Positions 45,424-56,505 of a DNA stretch of 64,000 bases are shown here, one piece after another (within the stretch, counting starts at the first letter, position 1; each line of letters starts with the position of its first letter). The notes below the pieces were generated by a model. It was not told the DNA's origin and did not search any database. It saw only the letters and a program-made list of their open reading frames with translations. This DNA is from Rapana venosa (Eukaryota > Mollusca > Gastropoda > Neogastropoda > Muricidae). Made by a program: the position numbers and the translations under genes. The stretch lies in NCBI GenBank assembly GCA_028751875.1, contig CM054154.1:57264788-57328787 (forward strand). Direction: 5' to 3'.

Positions 45424-45748
45424 CTCTCCCCCCCAAAAGCCTTCTTATGACTCTTTTAAATCCAGTCTCAAGACATATTTATTTCAAACATAAGATTTTC
45501 CTCTCCTGCTTCATCTCATAGCTTTTTTCTGCCTTCAACAGCCAATATTCTATCACCCTGCCAAGGTGTGTGACCTGTGTGTGTGTGTGTGCGTGTGTGT
45601 GCGTGGTGCCTTCACACTTGCACTTGTTGGAACTATTACTTGTCAATGGTTGTATAACTGTGTAAGAATGAGTTAAATTTAAGCGCTTTGATTTGTTTTT
45701 GCAAGATATAGGGCTATATAAATTCCATTTATTATCATTATTTGCAAC
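45424..45748 (+). mobile_element. Family A 3' tail fragment (+)
   Basis: Starts in the conserved C-terminal/3' UTR region (cttcttatgactcttttaaa, then agacatatttatttcaaa), caccctgccaagg, a TG tract at 45,570-45,605, gcgctttgatttgtttttgc, agatatagggctatataaat and a short ATT run. It has the opposite orientation to the family A piece it abuts. Confidence 0.85.
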
Positions 45749-45819
45749 AGGCTGGTTTGCAAAGGTTTTCTAGGGCTGAAAGGAGTGTAGTGTGTCTTCC
45801 GTTACAGCCTGCACAGCAA

Positions 45820-46064
45820 CCAGCTTAAAAATGGAAGGGATTCACCCCACCATGAAGGGATGGCTTCTCCTCCATCGTTGCCATCATCAACCTTGGCTGT
45901 CATCTCGAAGCTGTTCTGGATCAAGCCAAAGAAGTCAATGTGCACACTGCACTTGCCACCAGGGGCTTCCCGTTTTCCATAGCAGGGACCACAGCAGCAT
46001 GGCGTTTTTCAGGAGCAAGAGATCTATGGTTCAAATGTTTGATGTGCTCAGACAGTGGTGTTGA
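45820..46064 (+). CDS. Unidentified open frame
   Basis: One plus-strand frame at 45,870-46,070 reads VAIINLGCHLEAVLDQAKEV, NVHTALATRGFPFSIAGTTA and AWRFSGARDLWF before a stop, with balanced composition. A pyrimidine-rich acceptor-like stretch ending in cag precedes it at 45,806. It is possibly an exon or a fragment of an unrecognised element. I do not recognise the family. Confidence 0.25.
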
Positions 46065-46319
46065 TCAATGGGCTTTTTAACCTGCAATTGTTTTATTTAT
46101 TTTCCTGTTATTACTATTCGTTTTGTTTATTGGTTTATTGTTTTTTTTTAAAAATCACTTTCATTTGTAAACACTTTTCACATCGATGTTTTGAAGTTTT
46201 GAAGTAACTGCAATGTCTAGATCATCTAACATACAAATTAGGCCAGTCATATGTTTGTGTCCATCATTTAGCAATTTATTCAATTGCCCCATGTTCTTTA
46301 CCCTTTTTCACACAAGGTG

Positions 46320-48090
46320 TAATGTTAACTGAAAAACGGGATAAAACACTCTTACTATTTCATCACTTTAATAAAATTAAGCATGCCAAATCCTTCCAAG
46401 CAAAAATACGTGGAAAATTAGCTTCACTGCTTGCACTTGATAAGGATGCAGAGACAATAACCAACAGCTTCAATACAGAAATGACGCAAAATAGCAAAAG
46501 AACTACTTGGCAAGCACCATCTGAAAAAAACAACCCTGGATCACAGATAAAATTATGGATATGTGTGATAAACATGTGAACTGAAGTGTCAAGTACACAA
46601 CAGGAACAGGGGAATACAGAGAGATCAAAGAAAAGATCAAGAAAGACATGAAAAAGGCCAAAGAGAAATGGTTTGAGAAAAATGCTCAGACATAAAACAC
46701 AATTTGGCTAAAAACAACAGAACAAAAGCCTATCAAACTCTAAATGAGTTTACACAGCAGAAGCAGGCAAGAGTCAACATCATCCAAGACAAAGACGGGA
46801 ACTGCCTCACAGAAGAAAAATATATTGTTAACAGATAGACAGAATACTGTTCATAGCTCCACAACCAGCAGACACAAGGTGACCCCCAGCGTACTTACAA
46901 GTCAGAGGATGATGACTTCCCTATCCTTTGTGAAGAAGTTGAGGCAGCAATCAAATCACTGAAAAATGGGAAAGCTGCAGGCATTGACAACATCCCAGCA
47001 GAGCTGATCAAACACAGCGGGGACAACAGTGATAGATATCCTCACAAAAACTTGTAACAAGATCTGGCAGACCGGAGAGTGGCCAACACCTTGGATGCAA
47101 TCACTCATCATTATGCTCCCCAAGAAAGGCAATCTATAGCAATGCCAGAACTATCGTACAATCAGCCTCATAAGCCATGCCAGTAATGTTAAAAGTCATC
47201 TTGAACAGACTAAAGCCACAGGTAGAAGATATCATCGCCGAAGAACAGGCAGGCTTCCGACCAAACAGAAGTACCACAGAACAAATACTCAACCTGCGAT
47301 TTTTGTGTGATAAATACAACCAGCACCATCAGAAATTGTACCATGTCTTCATAGACTTCAAAAGAGCGTTTAACCGTGACTGGCAAGACGCATTATGGGC
47401 CACAATGAAGAAATACAACATGGGACAAAAGATCATCCAGACCATCAAAGAGCTATACGCAAAGGTCACCAGCGCAGTGCTTGTCCAAGGCAAAGTTGGA
47501 GAATGGTTCCATTCCTCAGTGACAGTCTGTCAAGGCTGTGTCTCCTATTGCTGACACTGTTCAAAATCACCAACCTTAGATTTGCCGATGACATCGATGG
47601 AATGGCAGGAAACAAAGAGGAACTAGCCAACCTAGTGTACCACCTGGACAAAACATCCTCCAGATATGGCATGGAGATCAGTGCCGAGAAAACAACTCAT
47701 GACAAGCAGTGCCCATCCAATCACTACCAAGATCAAAGTCAGTGGAAAAGAACTTGCAGCTGTATATCACTTCAAGTACCTTGGAGCTATTATTACTGAA
47801 GAAGTTCAAAGACGAAAATCCTTGCAAGAGCTGCACAAACAGTTGCAGCAATGGCGAAGCTCAAGACCATTTGGAAAGACTGAAACATCTCTCTCAGGAC
47901 CAAGGTCAAGCTACTGCATGCTATGGTCATCTCCACATACCTATATGCATGCGAATCCTGGACATTAAATGCAGATCTACAAAGATGGATCCAGGCTTTG
48001 GAGATGAGATGCCTGAGATAACTCCTTGGCATTTTATACATGGACCCCATTACCAACGATCCGACAAACCATCACCCAATAAGTAATTAA
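46320..48090 (+). mobile_element. RTE-alpha copy, truncated at both ends
   Basis: Begins after the endonuclease (KIKHAKSFQAKIRGKLASLL, 46,375), then EEVEAAIKSLKNGKAAGIDN (46,930), PAELIKH, ILNRLKPQVEDIIAEEQAGF (47,195), FIDFKRAFNRDW (47,350), FADDIDGMAGNKEELA (47,580), GMEISAEKT (47,670), FKYLGAIITEE (47,773) and YACESWTL-like sequence (47,945), ending near ISYKD-like sequence at 48,050. The catalytic Asp box FADD survives. Deletions, including one in the PQGC box region, and frameshifts make it dead. There is no tail. Confidence 0.85.
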
Positions 48091-48384
48091 CTTTTGCGCC
48101 TGGTGTTAGCATGATGTGCGTGTATGTGGCTCTGAATAGAAGTGTGTGATTTGTGCATTTCCTGTTATCCTATCAGGACTGTTTTATATTGTTTTTGTGG
48201 CTCTCCGAGGAATCTGGTGGTCAGCACAGTTTTTCTTGACATTGCTTATTCTGTAAAATATTTCACTTCTAATTTTTGATCTCTTGAATATGTTTTTTAA
48301 ATGGCTATACAATTTGCTTCACGTTATTGTGCTGACCTTTTCAACTCTTTCTATCCTCACCCTGCTGCAGCCTGATAAACTGCA

Positions 48385-48768
48385 GTGTCTCACAAACTTC
48401 AACCTCCCCCACCATCACCATCCTGCTTTCCTCACTCCACCCCGATGACACACACCCCTAAAAACATGAGAGTATTGTTCTTACGTGAAATTGGCCGCAA
48501 ACAGAACAGAATTGATGAAGAAACAAAACAACAATTTCAAACCTTGGCATCAATTGTTGCAAAACCAGAAGAGGAACACGTGCAGGCAGACGTCATCGCC
48601 TGGGTGTGCTTGGCCTCCAGTGTCTCCCCCCTCACCTCTGACGTCACTTCCGTAACCACTGACCACGCTGCCCGTGACATGCTTCCCCCAGTTGTTGATT
48701 CCTTCTCTATGTGTGACTCTGACAATACTGTTCTTCATCCTAATCCTTGCGCTTCATGCTGTGTATGA
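48385..48768 (+). CDS. Family A 5' open frame (possible ORF1 or 5' leader)
   Basis: A 127-codon frame with MRVLFLREIGRKQNRIDEET and later Ser/Val/Thr-rich sequence. It lies directly upstream of the endonuclease and the CAT-type repeat, in the place of ORF1. No zinc knuckle or PHD-like motif is visible, so the role is unknown. It could instead be host sequence at the insertion site. Confidence 0.35.
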   Translation: MSHKLQPPPPSPSCFPHSTPMTHTPKNMRVLFLREIGRKQNRIDEETKQQFQTLASIVAKPEEEHVQADVIAWVCLASSVSPLTSDVTSVTTDHAARDMLPPVVDSFSMCDSDNTVLHPNPCASCCV

Positions 48769-48883
48769 AGATTCAGATCCCCTGCCTGACTCAGTTCCTT
48801 TACCACCCTCCACACCTGACTCACCATCCGACTCTTGCCTGTTCTCCCACTGTCCACATCTCTACCATCGCCTTCATCTTCTT

Positions 48884-48901
48884 CCGATGATGATGATGAT
48901 C

Positions 48902-48937
<36 letters not shown>

Positions 48938-48940
48938 GTC
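48884..48940 (+). repeat. GAT microsatellite
   Basis: (GAT)n with one catgat interruption, encoding poly-Asp in the frame before CPNSPLSSSTSL; it may lie inside the element's coding region. Confidence 0.95.
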
Positions 48941-48989
48941 CTAACTCACCACTTTCTTCTTCAACCTCTCTGTCCCCTTCAAATCTTTT

Positions 48990-49654
48990 TCACATCTGTC
49001 GGCACAATTACAATCTGTCTGCCCAGATCGAAAGGCTGATTTTCTTTCCGATTTTATCTCTGAAAGAAACATAGATATAAAGGCCATGAACCTATGATAA
49101 AACAGCTAACACCACCTGGCTATAAGACTCTTTCCTTCCCCCGACTCTCCCGTGGAGGTGGCATCGCTGTCGTTTACAAGGACACGCTGCATCCAGCTCT
49201 TTCTTTCTGCCACTCCCTCCCTTTCTCACCGTAATCTTTCGAAGTCTGTGAACACAACCTCACATTACCCGGCCATTCTATTACTTTCTGCTGCCTTTAC
49301 CGCCCACCTCCCAGCCGTAAAAACAATCTGACATCTTCCCTTTTTCATCAAGAATTCCAATCTCTCCTTGATCATTACAGCCTCTAACCCAAGAAACTTA
49401 TTATTCTTGGCGACTTTAACTTCCACTTTGACAACCAGTCTTCTCCTGATGTCAAGCGTCTTTCTCTTTATTTGTCTAACCACTCTCTGTCCCAGCTGGT
49501 AAATGAAGTTACACACAGATCGGGTCATATTTTAGATTGGCTCATCACTGATGTTTCACTAGATCTCGTCACATCTGTATCCGTCACTAATGAACTGCTT
49601 TCTGATCATTCTGCCATTATTTTCCTTCTCAACATTGCAAAGACTATCAAAAAG
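48990..49654 (+). pseudogene. Family A endonuclease domain
   Basis: Fragments in order: LSAQIER, SFPRLSRGGGIAVVYKDTLH (49,130-49,185), FCCLYRPP (49,290), ILGDFNFHFDN (49,405-49,437, catalytic DxN), SQLVNEVTHRSGHILDWLIT (49,494-49,553) and LLSDHSAIIF (49,595-49,625, catalytic SDH). A short deletion removes the segment with the catalytic Glu (the TETWL region would fall near 49,085), and there are frameshifts. It would nick target DNA in an active element. Confidence 0.75.
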
Positions 49655-49792
49655 GTGGATCGGTGGTCTAGAGGTAATGCGCCTGTCTAGAAAGCGAAAA
49701 GTCCGGGTCGGAAGTGGGCGGTGGTTCAAATCCCGTTTGGACCCGAAAAATTTTCCCCATCCACTAGACCTTGAGTGGTGGTCTGGGCGCTA

Positions 49793-49823
<31 letters not shown>

Positions 49824-50081
49824 CGTGTGTTACACAAAATTATTTAGCGCACGTAAAAGAACCCACGGCAACAAGAGAGTTGTTCCTGGCAAAATTATGT
49901 AGAAAAAAGCCACTCTGATAGGGAAACAAATACAGTTGTAGACAGAAAAAAGAGGAAAAAAATGGATGGCGCTGCTCTGTGGCGACGCGCTCTCCCCGGA
50001 GAGAGCAGCCCGAATTTCACGCAGAGAAATCTGACGTGACTTAAAGTGATATAAATAAATAAAATAAATAAAAATAAAAAG
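49655..50081 (+). mobile_element. tRNA-derived SINE with a conserved central domain
   Basis: tRNA-like head with A box tggtctagaggtaatg (49,664) and B box ggttcaaatcc (49,723-49,733), then the core ttcggatgagacgataaacc/gaggtcccgtgtg (49,797-49,829), a long body (tttagcgcacgtaaaagaac) and an A-rich tail (aaataaaaataaaaag). The core is a motif I associate with animal-wide SINE superfamilies (Nin-DC/Meta type; which one I cannot settle). It interrupts family A coding sequence: IAKTIKK is encoded before it and THRNLKAIDIQTF after it. Confidence 0.8.
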
Positions 50082-50879
50082 AAAATGTGCGTCACTCATC
50101 GCAATCTCAAGGCCATAGATATTCAAACTTTCTCTACCCGAGCTGCTGAACACCTATCACAAATCCCTGACCACTTTGACCCTTCCCAATACTAGAACAC
50201 TATTCTTAGCGAACTTGTCAATGAGCACACAACCCCCCACTGACCTCATTCTGCCTGATAGGCCCTGTGCCCCATAGTACACCCATGATATCCTTGTCGC
50301 AAAGTGCAAACGCTAACTCAAGTGACAATGGAGAAAAGAAAAATTGAAATAAACAAACAGCTCTTTCGAAAACGAATCAACAATGTTAAAACCTTAATCC
50401 ATTCAGCAAAGACAAAGTATAGCTCTGCTCAAGTTCTTGACACTATGTCCATGAAATCTCTTTTTTGCTCACCTCAACTCTTCTGGAATCTGCAATGGCA
50501 AACCCTCTGCCATCTGTCCACAGCCACTCTGAACTTCCTGCTATATGTTCTTCATTTTTCTCTGACAAAGTTCGCAATATTCGCTCCAGACTGGATAAGA
50601 CTTCTTTCCAACCTGTGCCTGTTGATTTCCAATTCACTGGTATTCCTTTTCATTTCTTTCACCCATCAAGTGAGAAAGAAATCAAGACAAATCTGAAAGA
50701 AATGACAATAAATGTGATCTGATTCATGTACCTGCTTCTCTTCTCACTCAGTGCATTCCACAGCTGATACCCACTATCACAAAAATAGAAAACTCATCTC
50801 TTTTTTCGGGAATTTTTCGATTACAGCTCAAAACTGCAATAGTTTCACCTCTACTGAAAAAAACCACAACCTCGACCCT

Positions 50880-51535
50880 AACATTCTGAAAAATTACAGA
50901 CCTGTTTCTAACCTACCTTTTATCTCTAATGTCCTTGAAAAAGTTGTTCTGAAGCAACTCAACAGCCTCCTTCATTCCAATAGTCTTCTTCCCTCATCCC
51001 AGTCTGCCTGTTGCGACAACCACAGCACTGAGACCACCATAGTCCACACCTTAAACACACTTCTACATGCCTCTGACTTAGAAAAAATCTCCATTCTCAC
51101 TCTACTCGACTTATCTGCAGCCTTTGACATTGTATACCATTCAATTCTTCTCTCCCATCTCAAAAACATTTTTGGTTCTACAGGTACAGCCCTCGCCTGG
51201 TTTATCCACACCTTACAGGCCGATTCTACATAGTTTCAATAGACAAGATTCAATCATCACCTACCAAACTGAAATGTGGAGTCCCACAGGGATCGGTACT
51301 CGGCCCCGTTCTTTTCCCTATCTTCACTTCTCCACTTTCACATATAATAAACCGTCATCAGATCAACCATCATTTCTATGCTGATGACTCTCAGATTGTT
51401 AGCAGTGATACTCCTGAAAATCTGCCTTCTCTCTTGACAAATATGTCCTACTGCCTTCAAGATATCAGAAATTGGATTACACAGAACAAGTTACAGCTAA
51501 ATGCAGATAAGACCGAAGCCATGGTGGTAGGTACC
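50880..51535 (+). pseudogene. Family A reverse transcriptase
   Basis: Visible RT motifs: ILKNYRPVSNLPFISNVLEK (50,884), LPSSQSA, LTLLDLSAAFDIVYHSILLS (51,096-51,155, catalytic Asp), GTALAWF (51,187), GVPQGSVLGPVLF (51,278-51,316), YADDSQIV (51,376-51,399, catalytic DD) and WITQNKLQLNADKTEAMVVG (51,473-51,532). At least two frameshifts lie between 51,230 and 51,340. The thumb and C-terminal region is deleted: the sequence jumps from TKHKL directly to the 3' region. Confidence 0.85.
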
Positions 51536-51539
51536 AAAC

Positions 51540-51836
51540 ACAAACTCTTATGACACTTTTAAGTTCAGCCTCAAGATATATGTATTCCAAATCTGATTTT
51601 CCCCCTCTAGTTTCATCTCAATTCTACCCCTGCCTGAAACAGCTCAATTCCCATCACCCTGCCAAAGTTGTAACCTGTGTGTTTGTGTAAATTTGAATAG
51701 AATTTGTTAAGTCTGGTAATTGTTATTGGTTGTATGTGTAGGTGTGTGTTGAATGCATGCGCTTTGATTTCTTTTTGCAAGATATAGCGCTATATAAATT
51801 CCCTTTATTATTATTATTATCATTAAGTAAAGCACT
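51540..51836 (+). terminator. Family A 3' end (conserved tail)
   Basis: Carries caccctgccaaag, a short TG tract, then gcgctttgatttctttttgc and agatatagcgctatataaat, and an ATT/ATC repeat. The two AGCGCT-type boxes can pair as a small stem. Typed as terminator only to mark the element's 3' end; it is probably the RT recognition site. Confidence 0.7.
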
Positions 51837-52440
51837 ATGAAGACATGCTGACAAGTCAAAAAAGGAAGCTCGGATGGTATGGACATGTGACAAGATCAGA
51901 TGGGCTCCCCAAGATCATACTGCAATGAACAGTGCAGGGGAAGAGAAGGAGAGGCAGACAGAGGAAGAAATGGGCAGACAACAACACTGAATAGACTGGG
52001 AGGAGCTTCTCCACAATCCAGGCACTTGCCCACAACCACCGCAAATGGAGTCAACTGGTGCAACGTTTATCACTGCAGCGCCCCTACCACCCTGGAGGGG
52101 GTTATTGGAGCAGATGAGATGAGATGAGAGAGGTAAAACACTTTTAAGACCTGCTGACAACAGTCAAGAAAAGGAAGCACGGATGGTATTGACATGTGAC
52201 AAGATCAGATGGGCTCTCCAAGACCATACTGCAAGGAAGGGTGCAGGGGAAGAGAAGGCAAGGTAGGCCGAAGAAGAAATGGGCAGACAACATCACTGAA
52301 TGAACTGGGAAAAGCTTCCCCACACTCCAGGCACTTGCCCACAACCCCCACAAATGGAGCCAACTGGTGCAACGTTCGTCAATGTAGCACCCCTACCACT
52401 CAGGAGGGGGGTTATGGGAGCAGATGAGATGAGAGAAGAT
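51837..52440 (+). mobile_element. Two tandem RTE-alpha 3' ends
   Basis: Two related ~300-bp units (51,830-52,133 and 52,134-52,440). Each encodes the C-terminal segment WYGHVTRSDG, GKRRRGRQRKKWADN and LAHNHRKWSQLVQR in broken frames, and ends …ggggttat(t/g)ggagcagatgagatgaga. Both start at the same point (gtaaa(g/a)cact) and differ by roughly 10-15 percent by eye. Equal start points suggest an old tandem duplication of one truncated copy rather than two insertions. Confidence 0.8.
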
Positions 52441-53578
52441 AACGGAAGCTAGCAGGATTCAGACCCTTTGTGTAGTATCTTGCTGCCTAACACTTAGATT
52501 GCTGGTCTGCAGGTGCCCAGCATGCGCGGACATACGCCTCTCTGTGTGTGCGCGATAGTATGATTGTGTGTGTACATGTGTGTTAAAGTGGGGGAAATGG
52601 TTGCCTGGCCTGTGATGCTGATTTGCAATATTTTGTGTTTACTTGTTGACTGTTTTTAGCTATACTTGCTTGTAACCCACATGAATTTCTCGCTCTTTTG
52701 AAATATTAAAGAGTTCGTACCCACTTACTTACGTGTGTGTGTATGTATGTAAAAGGGCATATGTATGCACAAGCAGAGGTGTGTGCATGTACAAAAGAGA
52801 AAATATGTGTGTAAAAGTATGCGATTTTCCGTGCGCATGTGTTCATGAAAGAGTACAAGTTTTTATGTATAACCCTGGGCACACACAAGAGAGTGTCAAG
52901 CTAAGTCAAACATGAATTATCTTTAGTGTGTGTGTGAGTGTGTGTGTGTGTGAGTGTGTGTGTGTGTGTGTGAATGTGTGTGTGTGTGTGTGTTCGATTG
53001 CATTTTTACATCTCTTCACAAAATGTGATATTAAACATTTAAAAAGTGGAGAGGATAGGGTAGGAATTCTGGGAGTGGGATAGGGGATTACTGTATTAAT
53101 GAAATCTACACAGAACTGTACCTAAATGTGAACACAAATATTTCTTGAGTACATAATAATAAAAATCCCAATTTCTAACAGAATCTAACGAATGAAAAAT
53201 AAACCTATTTGTAATGGTAACCAATGAGAGAGGTCTAAACCGCAGAAGAATAATGTCTTTAAAGTCTATAATAATCACAACAATGAACCAACTGCACTGT
53301 GCAATAATGATTTGAAAAACAATTATAACTCAGTAACAGATCACTTAATATAGCTGATGACAATGCTGAGGTAGGTCAGGTATGTAACTTTTCAGCATAC
53401 TGCATATCAATGTACGATCATATGTTATACTATGGCCATATAAGCATGAAACATATTCTACATATTTTGTCTTTAAACATTTGAATTCCCATCTACAAGC
53501 CAGCGAAACAATTTGTTTTACATGATAAAAATTGGTTTCATATATTTTAACAAAACACTAATATTTTTTACCATCTCT
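52441..53578. other. Unassigned AT-rich DNA with GT repeats
   Basis: Holds a short GT/ATGT patch at 52,732-52,752 and a GT array at 52,925-52,993. A possible poly(A) signal (atattaaag, 52,700) follows a T-rich stretch, but no gene is visible. Confidence 0.35.
52925..52993 (+). repeat. GT microsatellite
   Basis: (GT)n with GA interruptions. Confidence 0.95.
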
Positions 53579-54350
53579 TCATATACATTTAGACAGCCAA
53601 GTCTCTTTTTTTCTCACTGGAATAACTTTTGTTGTGTTTTTTGCAGGATCTGATAATATTGATTCGTGTAGTGACAAGTGGAGTTTTAATTTTGCCATGT
53701 CTATTAATTGTTTTGCCCCTTTTTTTGCTAAAAGGTCAACTTTTTCATTGTGATATTCTTCACAGTGATATGGAATCCAACAAAAAGTTATATCTGTGCT
53801 TTTTAAGGTGAGGAGATGAATTAAATGACAAATCTCTATCACAAGTCCAGATCTAACTTTTGTTTGCATAGAGCTGATGGCTTGAATTACTTAATTTGAA
53901 TCAACGCCCAAAAAAGTATTAAAAAAAACTCTTGGAAAATCGATCAAAAATTCTAGTGCCATTAGAATATCTACGAGTTCTGCTGTAAAATTGAAATATT
54001 CTCCCCAAGATGGAATGACTTTTTCGGATTTTAAATATTGTATAGTGTATGCAGCACCACCATTATTGTTTAAGACTGATCCATCTGTAAAAACTTTTAA
54101 ATGGTTTGAATATTGTTCTTTCAAATGATTTTTTGCTTGAGAAGATACTAGATTTATATTACAATTCTTTATTAAGTCCATATAATTGATGTAAAACTGT
54201 ACTGAGTTCCCAAATTGGAATGGGAATACTTCATCTCTTTTAGCAACATTTGTATATGGATTCAATCCAACGTTTAAAAATATTTGAGATGTGTTTGTGC
54301 CCAGTGTGGTGTTAGAGGATATCATTTTTGCTCTCTTCGGAAAATCTCTC
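53579..54350 (-). pseudogene. Family B RNase H domain (best copy)
   Basis: Minus-strand frames contain HLKVFTDGSVLNNNGGAAYT (first Asp), FTAELVDILMALEFL (Glu), LGVDS (second Asp), then in the next frame VIEICHLIHLLTLKSTDITF, CWIPYHCEEYHNEKVDLLAK (His and last Asp). All catalytic positions of RNase H are present. One frame change near 53,880 and likely others break it. RNase H would degrade the RNA strand of the RNA/DNA hybrid during retrotransposition. Confidence 0.8.
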
Positions 54351-55358
54351 AGACTTAGGATTTATTGCTGGTTGAAAATCATTTTTAACAGTCATACTTC
54401 TTAGGACAGATTTTGTAATGGTACAATTCCACATGCGCTATATGTTTATATACAGCAGGCATGAACTGGTAGACCTTGCACCAATTTATATGGTCTACAA
54501 TCTATACTTTGAAGTTTTCTTAAAAGATATTCTGTAACATTAAAAAATACGTCTTGTGTATACTCAATTTTGAACGAATTCAAGATGTTGAAGGGTGCAA
54601 TAAGGTAAGTATATCCTGACCCCATGACTGTTTGCCAGTAACTTTCAGAATGTTTAAAATTTTCCTTGCTTTATTTAGAATGTACTCAATGTGATGATTC
54701 CTTGTCAGTTTTGTTGTAAGAAAAAGCCCAAGAAAGTTCACTGTTTGCTTGTATTCTATGATTCCATTATCTAATCGAAAACTAGGCATTATGGTTGGAT
54801 TTGATCCATTATTAAAAAGCACCATGTATGTTTTATCACATAAACAGGGTTTTTTATATTCATATAGTTTGATACAATGTTCAGTTCATTTTGATACACT
54901 TTTTGATGTAATTCAAGGATCTCGTAGGTGTACTCTTTATTCATTGCTACCTTCATCCACATACATATATCATCGGTGCGTTAAGCTAACTCGACATGCT
55001 TAGATACTGTGCTTGGCAAGTCATGCATAAAAATTTTGAATAATATAGGAGCAATAACTGACCCCTGTGGAATGCCCATTTGAAGAATTTGTAGATGCAT
55101 ATGTAGTCCCTATTTACTTCTAATTTGTCTGTTTCCCAGAAAATCTGTTATAAAGTTATACATATGCCCTGATAAAACAATAGTTTTTAGTTTATACAAC
55201 AATTGTGAGTGCCATACTTGGTCGTAGGCTTTGGTAACATCAAAAACAGGTTGCCAAAAGACATTTTTGTCTGGCAAACTGATACTTAATTTGAGTGGTC
55301 AATTTAACAAGATGATCAATGGATGATCTGATCTTTCTAAAACCGGCTTGGTTAACAG
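54351..55358 (-). pseudogene. Family B reverse transcriptase, 5' end cut by a GT array
   Basis: Minus strand: VNQAGFRKIRSSIDHLVKLT (55,345), LATCFDVTKAYDQVWHSQLL (first Asp, 55,250), MGIPQGSVIAPILFKIFMHD (55,070-55,010), a decayed ADDI-like box near 54,975 (TDDICMW), then FNNGSNPTIMPSFRLDNGII and VNFLGLFLTTKLTRNHHIEY (54,700-54,820). With the RNase H that follows it forms an RT-RNase H polyprotein as in I/Jockey-group elements. The upstream RT part is lost at the microsatellite. Confidence 0.8.
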
Positions 55359-55461
<103 letters not shown>

Positions 55462-55479
55462 TGCAAGGGTGTGTATGTC

Positions 55480-55735
55480 TGGTAACATCAGAGCCGATTC
55501 CACTTCCCCCCAAAAGTCCTTCGGATGAGACTATAATCCGAGGTCCCGTGTGCAAACACACGGAGAACATCTTGCACACACGTTTTTCTTTTGCTTTTCG
55601 GAAGAGTAGGCCATTGTGTGCCGGTAGGAACAATGACAAAAATGACAAAACTGCATACACACTGGGGCTGGATGTAAAAAAGCACAGCATGCTTATTCCA
55701 TTATCCTCAAAATAAAAGAATGAATGAATAAATAA
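55480..55735 (+). mobile_element. SINE-like fragment with the shared core domain
   Basis: ttcggatgagactataatcc/gaggtcccgtgtg (55,520-55,552) matches the core of the 49,655-50,081 SINE with two substitutions, but the body differs (agaacatcttgcacacacg, gtaggaacaatgacaaaaat) and it ends in aataaaagaatgaatgaata and AAAT repeats. No tRNA head is visible, so it is 5'-truncated. Confidence 0.65.
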
Positions 55736-55744
55736 ATAAAATAA

Positions 55745-56140
55745 TAACATTACATGTTCATGTATGGTGGAAAAGTGTTGAAAGTTGTCAATAGTTTTAA
55801 ATATTTGGGAATTTACTTCAGTAAGAGTGATAGTTTTGCAAAATGCAGAAAAAATGCTTAACATAAAGCTACTAAAGTTATGTTTTGTTTGATAAGAACT
55901 GCATTGCAAAAATAACTACCTATTATTGTAACACTTGATTTATTCGAAAAAATCGTGGTACCTGTTTTGTTGTATGGATTTGAAAATTGGGAATATGAAA
56001 ACCTAACAATAATTGATAAGTTTCAGTTCAGATTTTTAAAGTATGTTTTTCGTTTAAAGTTTCGCTAGTATGTGGAGAAACGGGTAGATATCCTTTGTCT
56101 ATTGTGGTCTCTGATGGAATGGCTCATTTCTGGATTCAGC
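55745..56140 (+). pseudogene. Non-LTR family C: RT C-terminal fragment
   Basis: Reads VVNSFKYLGIYFSKSDSFAK, KATKVMFCLIRTA, DLFEKIVVPVLLYGFENWEY and FQFRFLKYVF: the thumb and post-RT pattern of another non-LTR group (FtYLG…ff…LPV…lDLFdKlVlPvLLYGsEvWG). Several stops. It is adjacent to a family B-like RT start, but the order (C-terminal part before an RT start) shows these are two different pieces. Confidence 0.7.
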
Positions 56141-56164
56141 TGCTTGGGAATCAAATAGCTTTGA

Positions 56165-56505
56165 TGACCCTTTTCCTGATAATAACCATTTTCATAATGC
56201 TCCACTAACCCTCAAAGAAATGAAAGATGCTATCTCATCCTTAAAATCTAAGTAAACATCTGTCATTATTGATGCTATGTCTAACCAAATGATTAAACAT
56301 TTACGAAAAAAAAATGGGTTGACAATCTCTTTGAAATATTTAACAAATGTTGGATCATTGATATTTACCTAAAGTCTGGAAACAATCAATTATTGTTCCT
56401 ATTCTTAAAAGGGGTAAACCAAACACCAATTTAAATAGTTACAGGCCCATAGCACTTAAGTCTCATGTTTGTACAATGTTGGAACAGTTTGTCATAAACA
56501 CATGT
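56165..56505 (+). pseudogene. Family B-like RT N-terminal fragment
   Basis: LTLKEMKDAISSLKSK, then VWKQSIIVPILKRGKPNTNL and NSYRPIALKSHVCTMLEQFV match the first RT blocks (A.IPi.KpGK…YRPIaL.s…c..mE). Frameshifts occur at 56,300-56,380. It is cut off at about 56,505 by unrelated sequence. Confidence 0.7.

Larger units (their letters stand above)
48385..51836 (+). mobile_element. Non-LTR family A, longest copy: endonuclease-RT with 3' tail
   Basis: A probable 5' region or ORF1 (48,385-48,980), endonuclease (48,990-49,654), SINE insertion (49,655-50,081), linker (50,082-50,870), RT (50,880-51,535), an internal deletion, and the 3' tail (51,540-51,836) ending in ATT/ATC repeats. It is the best reference for the family in this window. 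No RNase H domain is seen, which with the YADDSQ box suggests a CR1/L2-type element. Confidence 0.8.

Noticed and set aside
49655..49740. Possible tRNA gene (A and B boxes)
   Set aside because: The boxes belong to a SINE head; the cloverleaf is not complete and the sequence continues into a SINE body and A-rich tail.
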